A DNA stretch of 64,000 bases from Plasmodium brasilianum (Eukaryota > Apicomplexa > Aconoidasida > Haemosporida > Plasmodiidae), in contig NC_090122.1 in the NCBI RefSeq assembly GCF_023973825.1, positions 1 through 64,000 of the forward strand, read 5' to 3'. Shown one piece after another: positions 52,620-64,000 of the stretch (position 1 is the stretch's first letter; each line of letters opens with the position of its first letter). The notes below the pieces were generated by a model. It was not told where the DNA came from, searched no databases, and was given only the letters and a program-made list of their open reading frames with translations. The position numbers were made by a program, and so were the translations under genes.

Positions 52620-55600
52620 TATATGAAATACATTCTGAAGATTATCCGAATATTAAAATATTGCTATGCTTTAAACTACCAGTGATATCATCAACTAGAT
52701 AATGATATTAATTTATATAAGCGTGACATGTAGTTATTTCTAATAAAATACGAACATTATTATACAATGTTCCTCAAAAACACAAATGTATTTTATTATA
52801 CAAACAATTTTTTCTTTTGAAATGGGCGCGTATAGACCCCATAAATGAGGACAAAATAAGAAATTCCACTATTGTATCAGAAATCATTATATTATTTAAT
52901 GAAAAATTATGTATAATAGTGAAGATTTTATTCATTTTTATTAAAAGTATAAAACATCTATTCCTCCGTCACTGCACCATAAGTTTAATGCATTATACGT
53001 GAACAATAACGGTAAATATACCGAGGTTACTACAGAGTTAAAAAATACAACCATATCATAGTCGCTGATAATTTATAATCTAATTTATTTATATTATCAA
53101 TAATTTACCATATAAAAATATGTTAACGAAATTTATAAAAATAATAGTTCCAATTAGAATTCTTTTACCGTATTCTGTACTTATAATGGTGCAAGATTCA
53201 AATGGAACGACAATGTAAAATAACTCCACGAATTATAAAGATTCCAGTTAAAGTTGAAGGAACCTTCGAAATTCATCCACCCATCCTTTCAATTCATGTA
53301 ATGGATCTTATTTATAAGGGTATTAAATTCACGTTTTTATTAAACACTATAATGAGATGTTCTCCTTGAAAATTCAACATATCCCAGGATTAAATATTTT
53401 TCTTGAATTAGAAATGAACACCTGTATCTCCTATAGGTTTATAGTAATAATGAATTGCAGATAAAAATACTCATATTATAAATTGAATTTTCTAATTTAT
53501 TTTTATTAAAATTATATAACGATAAATTCATTATATGTTATATGTGTCATATTTTACTTTTTTAAACCATTGAGATGGAATTAATAATAATTTTCATCTA
53601 CAAAAATGGCGATTACAACAAGTTTTGCGCATTATCATCATTTAGCATATTTGTGAAAAAGTGCAAAGGAAATAACACAATATAATGAAGAAATAACAGA
53701 AGAATAAGTATTTCAAGGAGAGATACAAGAACCATAATTAAGTGCAAAAAAAAAGAAAAAAAAAATTTTTTTTCTTAAAATATCAAGTCTAATAGAAAAA
53801 GTTCCAAAGATAACTCGTTTTAAATAACATAATATCTGATGAAAAGATAAGCTATAACAAAATAATATACAAATTCATTTAAATTTTTTCTATCGAATAT
53901 TGAATATCAAAATAGATATAATTCAGTTTCAATTTTATGTAGAAATCACAAAGAAAAATAACTGCGTAAAAAGACAGAAATTTTATAACGGCTATGTTAT
54001 TTACATAGTAAAATAATATATCCTCGTACATATAACGCAGTAGATCTATTTCACAAAATAATGACATAACTATCCGTAGCACAATTTTATGAAGCATACA
54101 TCCAAAAGTAAATTAAAGATAATAATACAAAAAACTGAAATAATCATAATCCTTCAATTATTTACTTGTTCTTCTAGAACGATATACATTACTAAGGTGA
54201 TGTAAAAAATAAGGAATTTTAGGAGTAAACAGATATAAAGAAATATAGACACATTAAGGAAATGTATACAATTAAGTAATTCATAACGTATAAAGTAAAA
54301 AAGGACTACATCCAAATTTCATATGTAATAAAATTTTAATAATAAAAACAAAAAAAAATATGGAAAAAAAAAATATTCTCACAAAAAGTGATAAACATAC
54401 ATTAGGTAATTTATATCTAATAGGTTAACAACTAAGTCGCAATACTTTTCAAAGATATATTTCATATGTTCTGTATGTTAACACAATGATGAAATATATA
54501 ATACACTGGAAAAAAAAAGTAACGTATCTAGTTAGAACTACATATTATTCAGAAAATTGAAATTACCTAAAAGTTATTAGAACAAAAAGAATAAAAAAAA
54601 ACATATTAAATAAATTGGACGATAAATGTTCATAAAATTATTACATATATATATATATATTGAGATAAGTGAAAATCTATGTTTGCGAAGTTCACCAAGT
54701 TTAACCTTTTTGTTATAATAATATTGTGTAATATAAACAGTAATACTAAGAATAAAAGAATTCAATTTTAAGGATAAATTTAATGGAAGACAATTATATA
54801 AATTATAATGTTACAGCATCTAACAATGACAAGAGAACTATTTCACCACGTCATGTAATATAGTACATAGAATATGACGAATATTTTATAAATAATAAAG
54901 GTAAAATATATCATTTGTTAAATGTAAAATAAAAATAATCATTGGTATAACTGGAAGAAACCGTACTAAATCGATAATATATAAAAATAATAAAATATGT
55001 TCTAATACATACATGTGATCTATAGTATTTTTAAGGATGCTGTTACAGAGGAGTTATATACACGATTCCATAAAAAAATAATTTAACAAGTTTTATAAAT
55101 TCTTTTAAATTTATATTCCCACTATGTTTTATATTTTTCTTCATATATTAAGACACAACACTATTTTTATAGAGTAGAAGAAAATATGTATTAGCCAATA
55201 AATTATGGTAAAAAATGTTAGTTCTAAAGCATTTATTATGTTTATAAATGGATATTATATTATAATAAACTGAGATTGAAAAAATTAATATGTATAATGA
55301 ATTAGTATGTATAAATAAGCAACTGATACAGTAAACGTTAAAGGTGCTAGAGCACAGTTTAAATGTATTAATTTAATGAAAAAATGAAAATTGTAATATT
55401 TTTATTAATTAAAGTATTATAATTTTTGAATAAACAGTTATTCATGTATCCTTCTTAATACTATCAAACGATCTAAATATTTAGTATACTGTCGAATAAT
55501 TTGTGCCGAAATAACAAAGAATTATCTTATGCGTACAACTTAAAAAGTTAAATTTTTTAAAGAAAACTAACAGTTGCTTTACCAAAATTAAACAGTTGTT

Positions 55601-55960
55601 AAATAAATATATTTGATTTAGGTTTAACTTTCCTTCAATATATGACATATTTCCCTTGGATAATGTTTGGGGAATAACAAATAAGAATAAAATAAGTGGA
55701 AAGTTAATGGCACAAATAATATATGAGATAATCATCCTTATTCTTTGTATCTTTGCATCAGCCTAGAAGAAGACACCACAAAGAAAATACATTAGATATA
55801 ATAACGTACACTACTAATTTCATTATAATACGAAATATTTGAAGTGTACAATAGCAAGTTTTCATAAGTTAACCTTTGGAAGAATTGAAATTCAAAAATA
55901 TAGCGATATAATTATTAGCTGGTAAAATAAACTATTAAAAATTTCAATATTTATAGGTTT
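52620..55960 (-). pseudogene. Decayed large multi-pass membrane protein
   Basis: Over more than 3 kb the minus strand yields many coding-like pieces that change frame. Reading 5' to 3': YLMYFLCGVFF then ADAKIQRIRMIISYIICAIN and FPLILFLFVIPQTLSKGNMS (55780-55640), then FIKLIHLNCALAPLTFTVSV with AYLYILIHYTY near 55260-55380. KHSGNINLKEFIKLVKLFFY lies near 55040-55130 and YVLEHILLFLYIIDLVRFLP with VIPMIIFILHLTNDIFY near 54910-55020. Further on are HDVVKIVLLSLLDAVTL (about 54820) and YYYNKKVKLGELRKHRFSLI (about 54680). An open stretch at 54097-53879 has LFCEIDLLRYMYEDILFYYV. Then come LKGWVDEFRRFLQL (53270), FVELFYIVVPFESCTIISTE with YGKRILIGTIIFINF (53100-53230), VTSVYLPLLFTYNALNLWCS (about 52970) and EFLILSSFMGSIRAHFKRKN (about 52860). 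Alternating hydrophobic spans and charged loops suggest a transporter or receptor-like protein of at least 900 residues. I do not recognise the family. It has dozens of lesions, so it is old. Its composition is less AT-biased than the flanks. Confidence 0.5.
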
Positions 55961-58900
55961 TTTGGATGCAGAAGAAAATTACAAACAAATAATTTTAAAA
56001 ATTTCCAGCAGATAAACTATATATAAATATACGTATATGCTCACATATTTATTATTTATGCTCAATAAGTTATTTATTGTGTGTTATTTTATTCATTTAA
56101 GTACTACTATGTTATTTGTTTGTTTACATAGCTATTTTTTAAAAATTCAAATTAGAAATTACTATTTTTATTTTTCAACGATTTGCTTTATAATTGGTTA
56201 AATGTTTCATTTTTTCTAAAAAATTCGTTTTTATAAAAATTTAACTTTTTAAAATGAATCATATACTTATTTTACATGTTTTCCTTTTTTTTTCTTTTTA
56301 CGTTATATCATTCAGTACAAAGATATCCCTACTAAATAGTTCAATTATTTTTACTACCTTTTTCACTTTATATAACGTTTTTTTATATGTTTTGATAAGC
56401 TATATTTTTATTTATGATAAACTAATAAATCCTGAATTAAATAATAAGTCTTTAAAAATTTTGAAAGCTTCCCTGTAAATTCAAGTATTTTCAACTTATT
56501 TAAACATAGTGGTATGGCTTTTTTTTCCTTTTTAGCTATTTGAACTTCCATTATATAAGACAATTTATAATAATAAAGTACAATACTGTAATTAGATTAA
56601 CGAATTTTTACAAAATTATTGAACTTATGAGAATGTTATTGTATGCTTATATAGTGTAATATAATTTTCTCCTTTTTTTTTCTTTTGGTAACATAACATA
56701 TAAACAGTAGTAATTAAACATTCCTAATATTCGTAGAAAGAATTATTTTGTATTAGAGCATTCATTTTAAAAAGTTTCTATATATATATTGTTTTATCAT
56801 ATTGTGAATCCAACAAAAATTTAAAATAAAAAGAAGAAATAATCTGTACACAATAATTCACCTTGATTATTTATTACATAACATTATGTGTTTTACTTAT
56901 TCAGAAAAATTGAATATATTTAAAATAATTAAAAACGAAGCTTCTCATATTTGAATAATAATTAAAGAACTATTAATACTTAAATAATAATATTAAAAAT
57001 TATTAATATTATTAAGGGCATACTGAAAGAGGTATAAGGTTACTGTGTGTAAAGCATAATACTTTAATATAAAAAGAAAACACAAGAAGAATTCAAAAAC
57101 ACTTTATAATGGTAGCAAAATTTAACACATTTTATTAATAATTTATGAGTATTACTATGATATCAGGGAATTAATAAAATCCAATGAATATTCTAAATAA
57201 TAAATTAATTATTAGATTTATGTATTCTATCGTATAAGAACATATACCTCAAAAAAAATGAAAATTTTAAAGTATAAAAGCAAACTAAAAATTGTATATA
57301 AACTAAAAATGTAAAACTTTAACACTTTTATTACATGGGCATAATACAATTACATGTTATTAATTTTGAAGGAGAAATAATCTTCATGAAGTGTATAGTA
57401 AGATATAATTAATATATATAAGTATTCCTTCAGTTCTTTCTTATATTAAAAAAAATAAAAAAAAATTAAATATTATATTATATAGCAAATTTTTGCATAA
57501 AAATTATGATTAAACAGAAAAAAAAATTACCTATTTATTACTTGTAATGTAGTGAAAACGTCTAGTACGTATTTTGTTTAATACATATTTGCTTATTCAC
57601 CTAAAAATAAAAAAGAAAAGGTCCTGCATAACATTTAATAACTAAAAAATATATTAGAAAACATTTATTACCTTTAACAATTAAATAAAATATGCATGCA
57701 TATACTATCACAACATACAAGATCTTTTAAGTAAAATTATAAAAATGTATATTATAATAAAATATATTATAAAAAATTAAAAAAACATTTAAACAGAACA
57801 AATTTGTTACGCAAATGTATTACAAAATAAAGGTAAAAATTTAATTAACGAAATGATAGAAAATATAAAACTTAAAAAATATCCAGATATATATAATTAA
57901 AATAGAATTGTTTTTTTTTTTACGCTGGATTATAATACAAAAAAAAAAAAAAACAATTTCAACCCTTTCTTTAAAGACCTTCTATGTTCAATAGACAAAA
58001 CAATACTAATATTTACTTCTAATAATATAACTCAATCTTAACCTATTTAATATTTTTTCAAATATCACAATGAGCTAAATGTAGCTTTTTTCATGATGGT
58101 CCATTATTATGTATCGTTTTAATATTTTTTCTAACATTCCTCGATGTATATGAATTATTCTATAATAAATATCTTTTATATATTTAATGTATTCTGTTCT
58201 GTTGTTCTATACAACTTTATTCAATCTTGGAAAAAACTGATATTTTTTCTTCTTTTTTTATAAAACTATTCCTTCATAATATAATTTCACGTAGCATTTT
58301 GATTAATTTTTAAACATACTTTAATATTTAACAAAATGTAATTTTTATTTTACTTTGTTTATTTTAAAACTCTTATTTTTGTTTCTTTTCCATTTCATTG
58401 TAAATTGTGTATAATTCCTTTACATTTAGTATATATCTTCATATATATAAATAATTTTTCTTATATGTTATATGTTCATCTATTATTTATTTTGACACAG
58501 TTTTTACGGAGTGTATATACATTTTCCTAAATTTATTTATTCTCACATTTTTGTTAACAATTTTTCTATTTTGATATATTTTCCCGCACTTTTTTTTTGG
58601 GCTTTTTCATTTTATATGTTTCATCATTATTCTTATTTATGATCCGTAATTTGCCTTTTCGAATCACAATTATATATTATTATTGTTTCATTTTACAAAT
58701 GATAAATAAAAAAATGTATTATGTAATGTAACAAAGAGTACATTTAAATTTTTTTAATTTTCCATTTTTTACTGAACATTATAAATATATTATTTATAAA
58801 AACATAAAATAATATCTATATAATAAACATTTTTTCCCCTCAATTCATTCCCCAACCGAAGTTATTTTTTATATCCATATAGCAAAATATTATCTTATAA

Positions 58901-59153
58901 TATTGCTTAAAATCATAGCACTTCAAACATGCCTTTCTCGTGTATACACCCACAAATGTATATATATATATATATGTGCAAAATTCATTTAAATGAAATA
59001 CATTTTAATTAAGAACTTTTGTCAGTCGTAATTTGTTTGTCCGTATTCTTCAGTGCTAAATTTAACTAGCAAATATAGTTTCATATGTTAATGGTTTATC
59101 CTTTTATAGTGGTCCTTTTTCCAGCATATAAATTTTTTTTATAAATTTATATA

Positions 59154-59184
<31 letters not shown>

Positions 59185-60341
59185 CATTCCATTTTAGGGC
59201 CAGTGTTCTTTTGCAGCCATATTTTACCCTCTACTCGTATAATTTGTTTTTCTCTTTGCAATTTTATCTAACATGTTTTATCAAAATTGAAGCAAATATT
59301 TTATTCTTCTTAAACAAATATCGTGCTTGCTTTGTCAATTTCATATTCAAAATGCAGAAGTTTATTCAATTAAAATACTTATAAATATAAAATATTCCGT
59401 TATAAAATTCAAAATGAAAATTCAAGGAAAATTTTACCTTTCAGTTAATTGTAATTTATGTATTTCGTTATATTTAGTTTTTTTTTTTTTTCGTTAGTGT
59501 GTGTGTTGCATATTTCATAGGCCAGTCGATAAAACGCTTAAAACAAGATGCATGCATATTGAGATATGGTATCATTCAAAGAACACAAAAATGTTAGAAA
59601 TGAAAAATAAGTAGTGTTTACGTTACGTATACGTGATTATTATATTCTATATATACAAATATATGTTTGTTCATGATACTTCAAAAAATTAATTTCATAA
59701 AATTCCTGGAGTTAAAAGTGTTCAGCAAAAAGGAAGCACATAAGTATTTAAGGTGTCTCAACAATGTGTATGCATATTTTTTATTAATATTTCTAAAAAA
59801 CAGTTTCTAAAAAACAGAAAGATTTTAAAATGGTTTTTATAAAAAAATTAGTGGTTTTACAATACATAGCACCAATTACATTTTTTAAAAATAATTATTT
59901 GTTTTGTTCATAAAAATATTTTGTGAAGTTTTAAAATAATCGTTAAAATTTATTACTTATTTATTTAAAAATAAATTTTTAACTTTCTATATTTTAAATA
60001 TATGTATACATAAATGTATATATATATATATATAGCATTCATAAACATCAGTTATTATAATTCCAAATCCAAACCCCAATAGTTTTTATAATTGTTATTA
60101 TTTATGTTAGAATAATATATTACCAAGAAAACAATATAGCAAAAAAGGTAATAATTATATGTGTTCTCAATAAAATTTTTTTCGTTATTTTAAAAAATTT
60201 CTGTAAAATATTTTTACAACTCTATATATTGTATTTTCAGTTATATTTATTTATCATACTTTAAACAGAAGACATATTTATATTAAAATTAAATGAGTAC
60301 ATATAATTTTTGATAAAACACGTCAAATTTGCAAATATAAA
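55961..60341. other. AT-rich DNA, possible faint relics
   Basis: No intact gene. A plus-strand frame at 56254-56478 begins with a hydrophobic segment but the opposite strand is similarly open. From 57950 to 58700 the plus strand is markedly T-rich, so the minus strand reads with many Lys and Glu (for example ETYKMKKPKKKVRENISK); this may be an old minus-strand coding relic. AT dinucleotide tracts lie near 58958-58976, 59160-59184 and 60017-60034. A possible 5' leader intron of the next gene runs from GTAATA near 60158 to TTTTCAG near 60240. Confidence 0.4.
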
Positions 60342-60697
60342 ATGTTTGATAAACAATTAGTTGAAGAAGTAACTGGGATAACTACAACAGTAAATTCTGT
60401 AATTTCTCATCCATATACTGAGAATCCTGAAAATGAATGGAATGTTTTTCACTTTCTTCTTGCTATGTGCATTGTTCTTTATATAATATTATTACTTATT
60501 TCTTTTAAAGTTATAAGATCAGTAAGAAAAACTAACATTCTAAATATAATTCATTTTTTTTATTTCATTTTATACTTTTTATTTAATTACTCATTTAAAT
60601 AAAAAAAAAATTTTTTTTTTTGACAAAAAAGATATATAGTGATATCCATAATAACCGAGATGAAGAACAAGCTAATTTTGACAATGACAGTCATTAA
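60342..60697 (+). CDS. Small single-span membrane protein, two exons
   Basis: A spliced gene for an 81-residue protein of unknown function. Exon 1 (60342-60521, exactly 60 codons) starts MFDKQLVEEVTGITTTVN, continues SHPYTENPENEW, and has one membrane span at about residues 38-58 (FLLAMCIVLYIILLLISF) followed by KVIRS. The donor is the strong GTAAGA at 60522. The intron is 110 bases with a long T tract, ending AAAAAAG at 60631. Exon 2 (60632-60697) continues in phase 0 with a very acidic, polar tail, IYSDIHNNRDEEQANFDNDS and H, then TAA. Reading through the donor instead gives a Phe and Ile-rich tail that is clearly intronic. There is no signal sequence and no PEXEL, so the topology is probably N-out/C-in or tail-anchored-like. 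The upstream frame is closed by TGA at 60294-60296, which favours this start. I do not recognise the family. Confidence 0.7.
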
Positions 60698-63600
60698 TTA
60701 CAATAGGACAAGTATAAAAATGACTAAGAATCATTGAGAAATACCTGGATAGTCAGATCAAATCATAAGAATATACAAATATGAAAAAGGTTAATATAAC
60801 TTATATCAGAATTGTTCAATATAGGCGTATTTTAATATATATACATGCATAAATTTATAATTTATAATATAGACCTTATGAATAATTAAATTGATTCCAT
60901 ATTACTTCTTTTTTTCGTTTTTTTTTTTTTTTTTTTTTTTTCTTATTAACATTAAATTTTATAATATTAGTACATATATTTGAAAATATATCTATATTTT
61001 TTTTTTTTTAAATAACTAGTATCTATTCATATTCATTTTATAATATATATCAAATTAGTAATAAAATTAGAATTTTTATTTTTCTTTACAGTTGCCATTA
61101 CTTATATTTCATATATACATCAAATTTTATTGAGGACAAATAAATTACCATAAAAAAAGGCTTTCAGTCCTTAGTTAATATCGTTTTCCACCACTATAGA
61201 CCTTATTATAAACAAAAGAGATAAAAAGACTATAAAATAATTCATAATTATATTTCTTTAAATATTGTATTTATTTAATCTATTTCTTTAATTTATTAAA
61301 AATAATATTTATTTGAACAATTTCATATGCAAAATTTAAATTTGCCTTGCGCTGTAAATGTAACATAAAAAAGTTAATGTCCTGAAATAAGAAATTTTAT
61401 ACATAGTTTTATTCATTATATCATTTTTCTTTTTTGCAAACTTATAATTCAGTGCAATAATTTTATAATTATACCAAGATTTACTTTCATAACAATATCT
61501 AATATTGGATTGTTTATTATAATAAATAATAAATATTACAAAATACTATATATTTTTATACGTTTATTGTATTTGTTTGTTTATTTTGTATGATTGAACT
61601 TTCTTATGTACCTATAATTTAATTTTTTCAAAATTTTTTTAGACACTTATTTTTAATTTAAAAGTTTTCATTTGTCTTTATAAAGAAATTCCTTATTAAT
61701 GATTTATAATTTTCATTTTACAAATTTTAAAAAAATAATAAAAATATATTCAAGATTTTTTCTATTCTTACATCTTTTTTAGTAACTTCATAAACTTTCC
61801 AAAATGATCGATAAATTAGACATATATGTAAACAATATTAAAGGATTTTAAAAAAGAAAAATATTTTTTTTCTTTAAAGTAGTTTTAGATAAAAAATTAT
61901 GTTATCTGATAATAATAAAAAATATATTTAAAAAAAATTCAAAACATATTACTCCATATAGTATTTCTTTTTTTATTTTTTGAAATAATTAATTATAATT
62001 CTTGTTCGTATTTTCATTTTTTCCCAAAGATATTCTTTTGGATCGTAATTCTTTCAATTTTAACATTCTACATAATTATATACCCATCAAATGTTAATTT
62101 CCATCTTGAAAATTTATTTGTATTGAAATATTAACAGTATCAATGAATTCGGATATATTAATTTAATTATTTTATTCTATTGCTGTTATAGTAATTTTAA
62201 TTTGGATGTTTACTAAATTAATTTAGCATAAATACAGAATTTTATTCAGCACTTCATTATATATTTTCATTATTTATATCTAGTTGTTTATTTTAATTAA
62301 TTAACGAACTTTAGAATATTATTAATACTGTTTCTCAGTACTTCTTAGCAATATATGATTTTAACATTTCAAAGATTTGTTCTCATCTTACGCTACTTAT
62401 ATTTTGTTGAATATAAAATAAACCCCCCCTCCATTTTTTTTTTTTTTTTTTTTAATTTATATAATGACTGCATTTTTATAACGTTTACCACTGCTGTATA
62501 AATTATATGTCTTCAACTGTAATGAAGTATATTTATTATTTTTTTTTTGCAAAAATATATATGAAAGAAAACAATACTATACAAACTTTAAATATATAAA
62601 AATATATGGATTATTATATCAAATAATAAAAGTATGTTCATAAATATTTTTTTGTTCTTTTCATATTTATAATTGTTATATTGCAATTTGGATTTCCACG
62701 TATAAAATACAGAAGTTAACATTAGAGACTTTAAAAAAAAAAGATATATACATATGCTTTAAGTATTAATGTTCTCACAATCGTTACAATTATAATAATA
62801 CGCAAAAATATCAAAAATGATTGATTACTATTTAATATTTTCATAAATACTCTACTATCATACCAAACTTTTTCGAAATATGCAAAATTCTCAAAAATAT
62901 ATATATAAACTTATGATTTTTTCTCTTTTTAAGGGGTAATAAACGTACAAAAAAATATATGGCTTTTAAGAAACAAAAAAAAAATTAAACATAATTATAA
63001 AAATATTTCGCCATAATTTTTTATATTTTTTTTTTGTGAAAACCCTATATTCGAACTTATATTGTACTGTTCGTTTTTTTTGTTAATATGCATTAACACA
63101 CTATATTTAATTTATTTTGAAAATTTATGCGCCAAACTTATATATATATTTTAATATTTTTGTAATAACTTTTATTTGCAATTCTTATGTGTACATATAA
63201 TTTTTTGCAAAAATAAATTGTATATTTTTTTTCAACTTTTAATTTTTTACTTGTATATGTATATATAAAAATATGTTAAAATATGTTCATATACACAACA
63301 AAAAATTCTGATAAAATAAATATATAAAATAAGTAAACAGTTACTGTTAAATTTGTCATTTTTTAATTCTCATAATAAAAGCTCAAATGTCAAATTTCTG
63401 GTTCAATTAACAGAGATATTTTAATTTTTATAAATAGTCTATTTTACTGCATATTAAATAGAAGATGTAAACTATTATTCACAATTAATTCTAAATGTAC
63501 TCTTGAAACAATTTAATAAACTTATTTAAAATTAATGGAAGAATTTAATTCATGAATTATATTATAATTACAACGATTTCTAATTTCATTGCTTTAGTTC

Positions 63601-63803
63601 TTTTGTATAAAATCAAAAAAATATACATGTATTTACATGGTTTTCTTATAATGATTTATACATCATACACAACTCGTAATACAACGTTACAACAGAAGAT
63701 CAATGAACGAGGAATTTCATATTAGGCAAGGAAAAATTTTTAAATGAAAAAATTATAGAAAAAATTATATGTATTTCATTTAATAAGATACGGTAATATA
63801 TCG
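60698..63803. other. AT-rich noncoding DNA between converging genes
   Basis: The shared 3' region of the small membrane protein gene and the minus-strand gene at the window end. It contains a 24-base poly-T run at 60918-60941 and a C7 run followed by a long poly-T near 62422-62452. No coding frame supported. Confidence 0.5.
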
Positions 63804-63851
63804 TTAAGCATCATCTTCGTCTTTATTTTTTTTTAAGTTGTCTTTTACCTT
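63804..63851 (-). CDS. Probable last exon of a gene beyond the window
   Basis: Minus-strand reading after ACAACAG at 63852 gives KVKDNLKKNKDEDDA and TAA at 63804-63806. This short, strongly charged C-terminus is unlike the surrounding noncoding DNA. A second candidate exon lies about 100 bases upstream: EEIISLFGILN near 63928-63960, with AAG before it and GTAAAATTG after it, and the two would join in phase. The body of the gene would be past 64000. The acidic end is shared by many Plasmodium proteins and does not identify a family. Splice sites are weak, so this is tentative. Confidence 0.35.
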   Translation of the reverse strand, partial: KVKDNLKKNKDEDDA

Positions 63852-64000
63852 CTGTTGTAATTTTATATATAATTATATTGTTAATAAGAATCTAAATGAA
63901 TTTTTATTAATAAAAGAGCAATTTTACGTTCAAAATTCCAAATAATGATATGATCTCTTCTTAACTTATGAAAAAATACGTATATGTTATAATATATTTA

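Noticed and set aside
52817..53002. Plus-strand open frame of 61 codons (MKWARIDPINEDK and on)
   Set aside because: The minus strand here reads better as part of the multi-pass relic (EFLILSSFMGSIRAHF), so this is probably its antisense.
54783..54863. Plus-strand frame MEDNYINYNVTASNNDKRT and on
   Set aside because: Antisense to the hydrophobic segment of the multi-pass relic, and it stops after 26 codons.
56254..56478. Plus-strand 74-residue frame with a hydrophobic start
   Set aside because: The opposite strand is similarly open with a hydrophilic reading. A possible 61-base intron and second exon exist but the evidence is balanced between strands.

Overview
This window is the left end of a Plasmodium chromosome. 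It opens with a short tract of degenerate 7-base telomere repeats (CCCTAAA and CCCTGAA). The rest is extremely AT-rich subtelomere with very sparse two-exon genes. The recognisable families are fam-m, fam-l, STP1 and pir. Fam-l and fam-m are, as I recall, hallmarks of Plasmodium malariae (or a very close relative), so that is my species call. It rests on family recognition, not on a database match.

Layout. 1-134 is the telomere. Between about 2.7 and 16.2 kb lie four decayed genes: fam-m, a cysteine-rich membrane antigen relic, pir and fam-l. Between 23.6 and 45.2 kb lie six loci encoding known or likely erythrocyte-exported proteins. Two of these look intact: an exported two-membrane-span protein at 29.1-29.8 kb with a perfect PEXEL (RLLNE), and a paralogue at 36.9-37.7 kb whose PEXEL arginine is replaced by isoleucine. 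The others are broken: an exported protein at 23.6 kb with two internal stops, the C-terminal part of STP1 at 33.2-34.3 kb, a nearly full-length fam-m at 40.4-41.4 kb with two stops, and a frameshifted exported protein at 44.3-45.2 kb. From 52.6 to 56 kb the minus strand carries fragments of a large, badly decayed multi-pass membrane protein that I cannot name. At 60.3-60.7 kb there is a neat two-exon gene for an 81-residue single-span membrane protein. The window ends in what looks like the last exon of a minus-strand gene.

How the genes relate. Most encode proteins of the host-cell-remodelling and surface type: a short hydrophobic exon 1, a phase-0 intron, a PEXEL near residue 52, then a charged region and one or two membrane spans. 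Nearly all are transcribed towards the telomere. Four fam-type loci share an AT-rich block about 155-170 bp upstream of their start codons. No housekeeping genes, tRNAs, rRNAs, CRISPR arrays or transposons were seen. Most coding loci are pseudogenes and more than 80 per cent of the window is noncoding.
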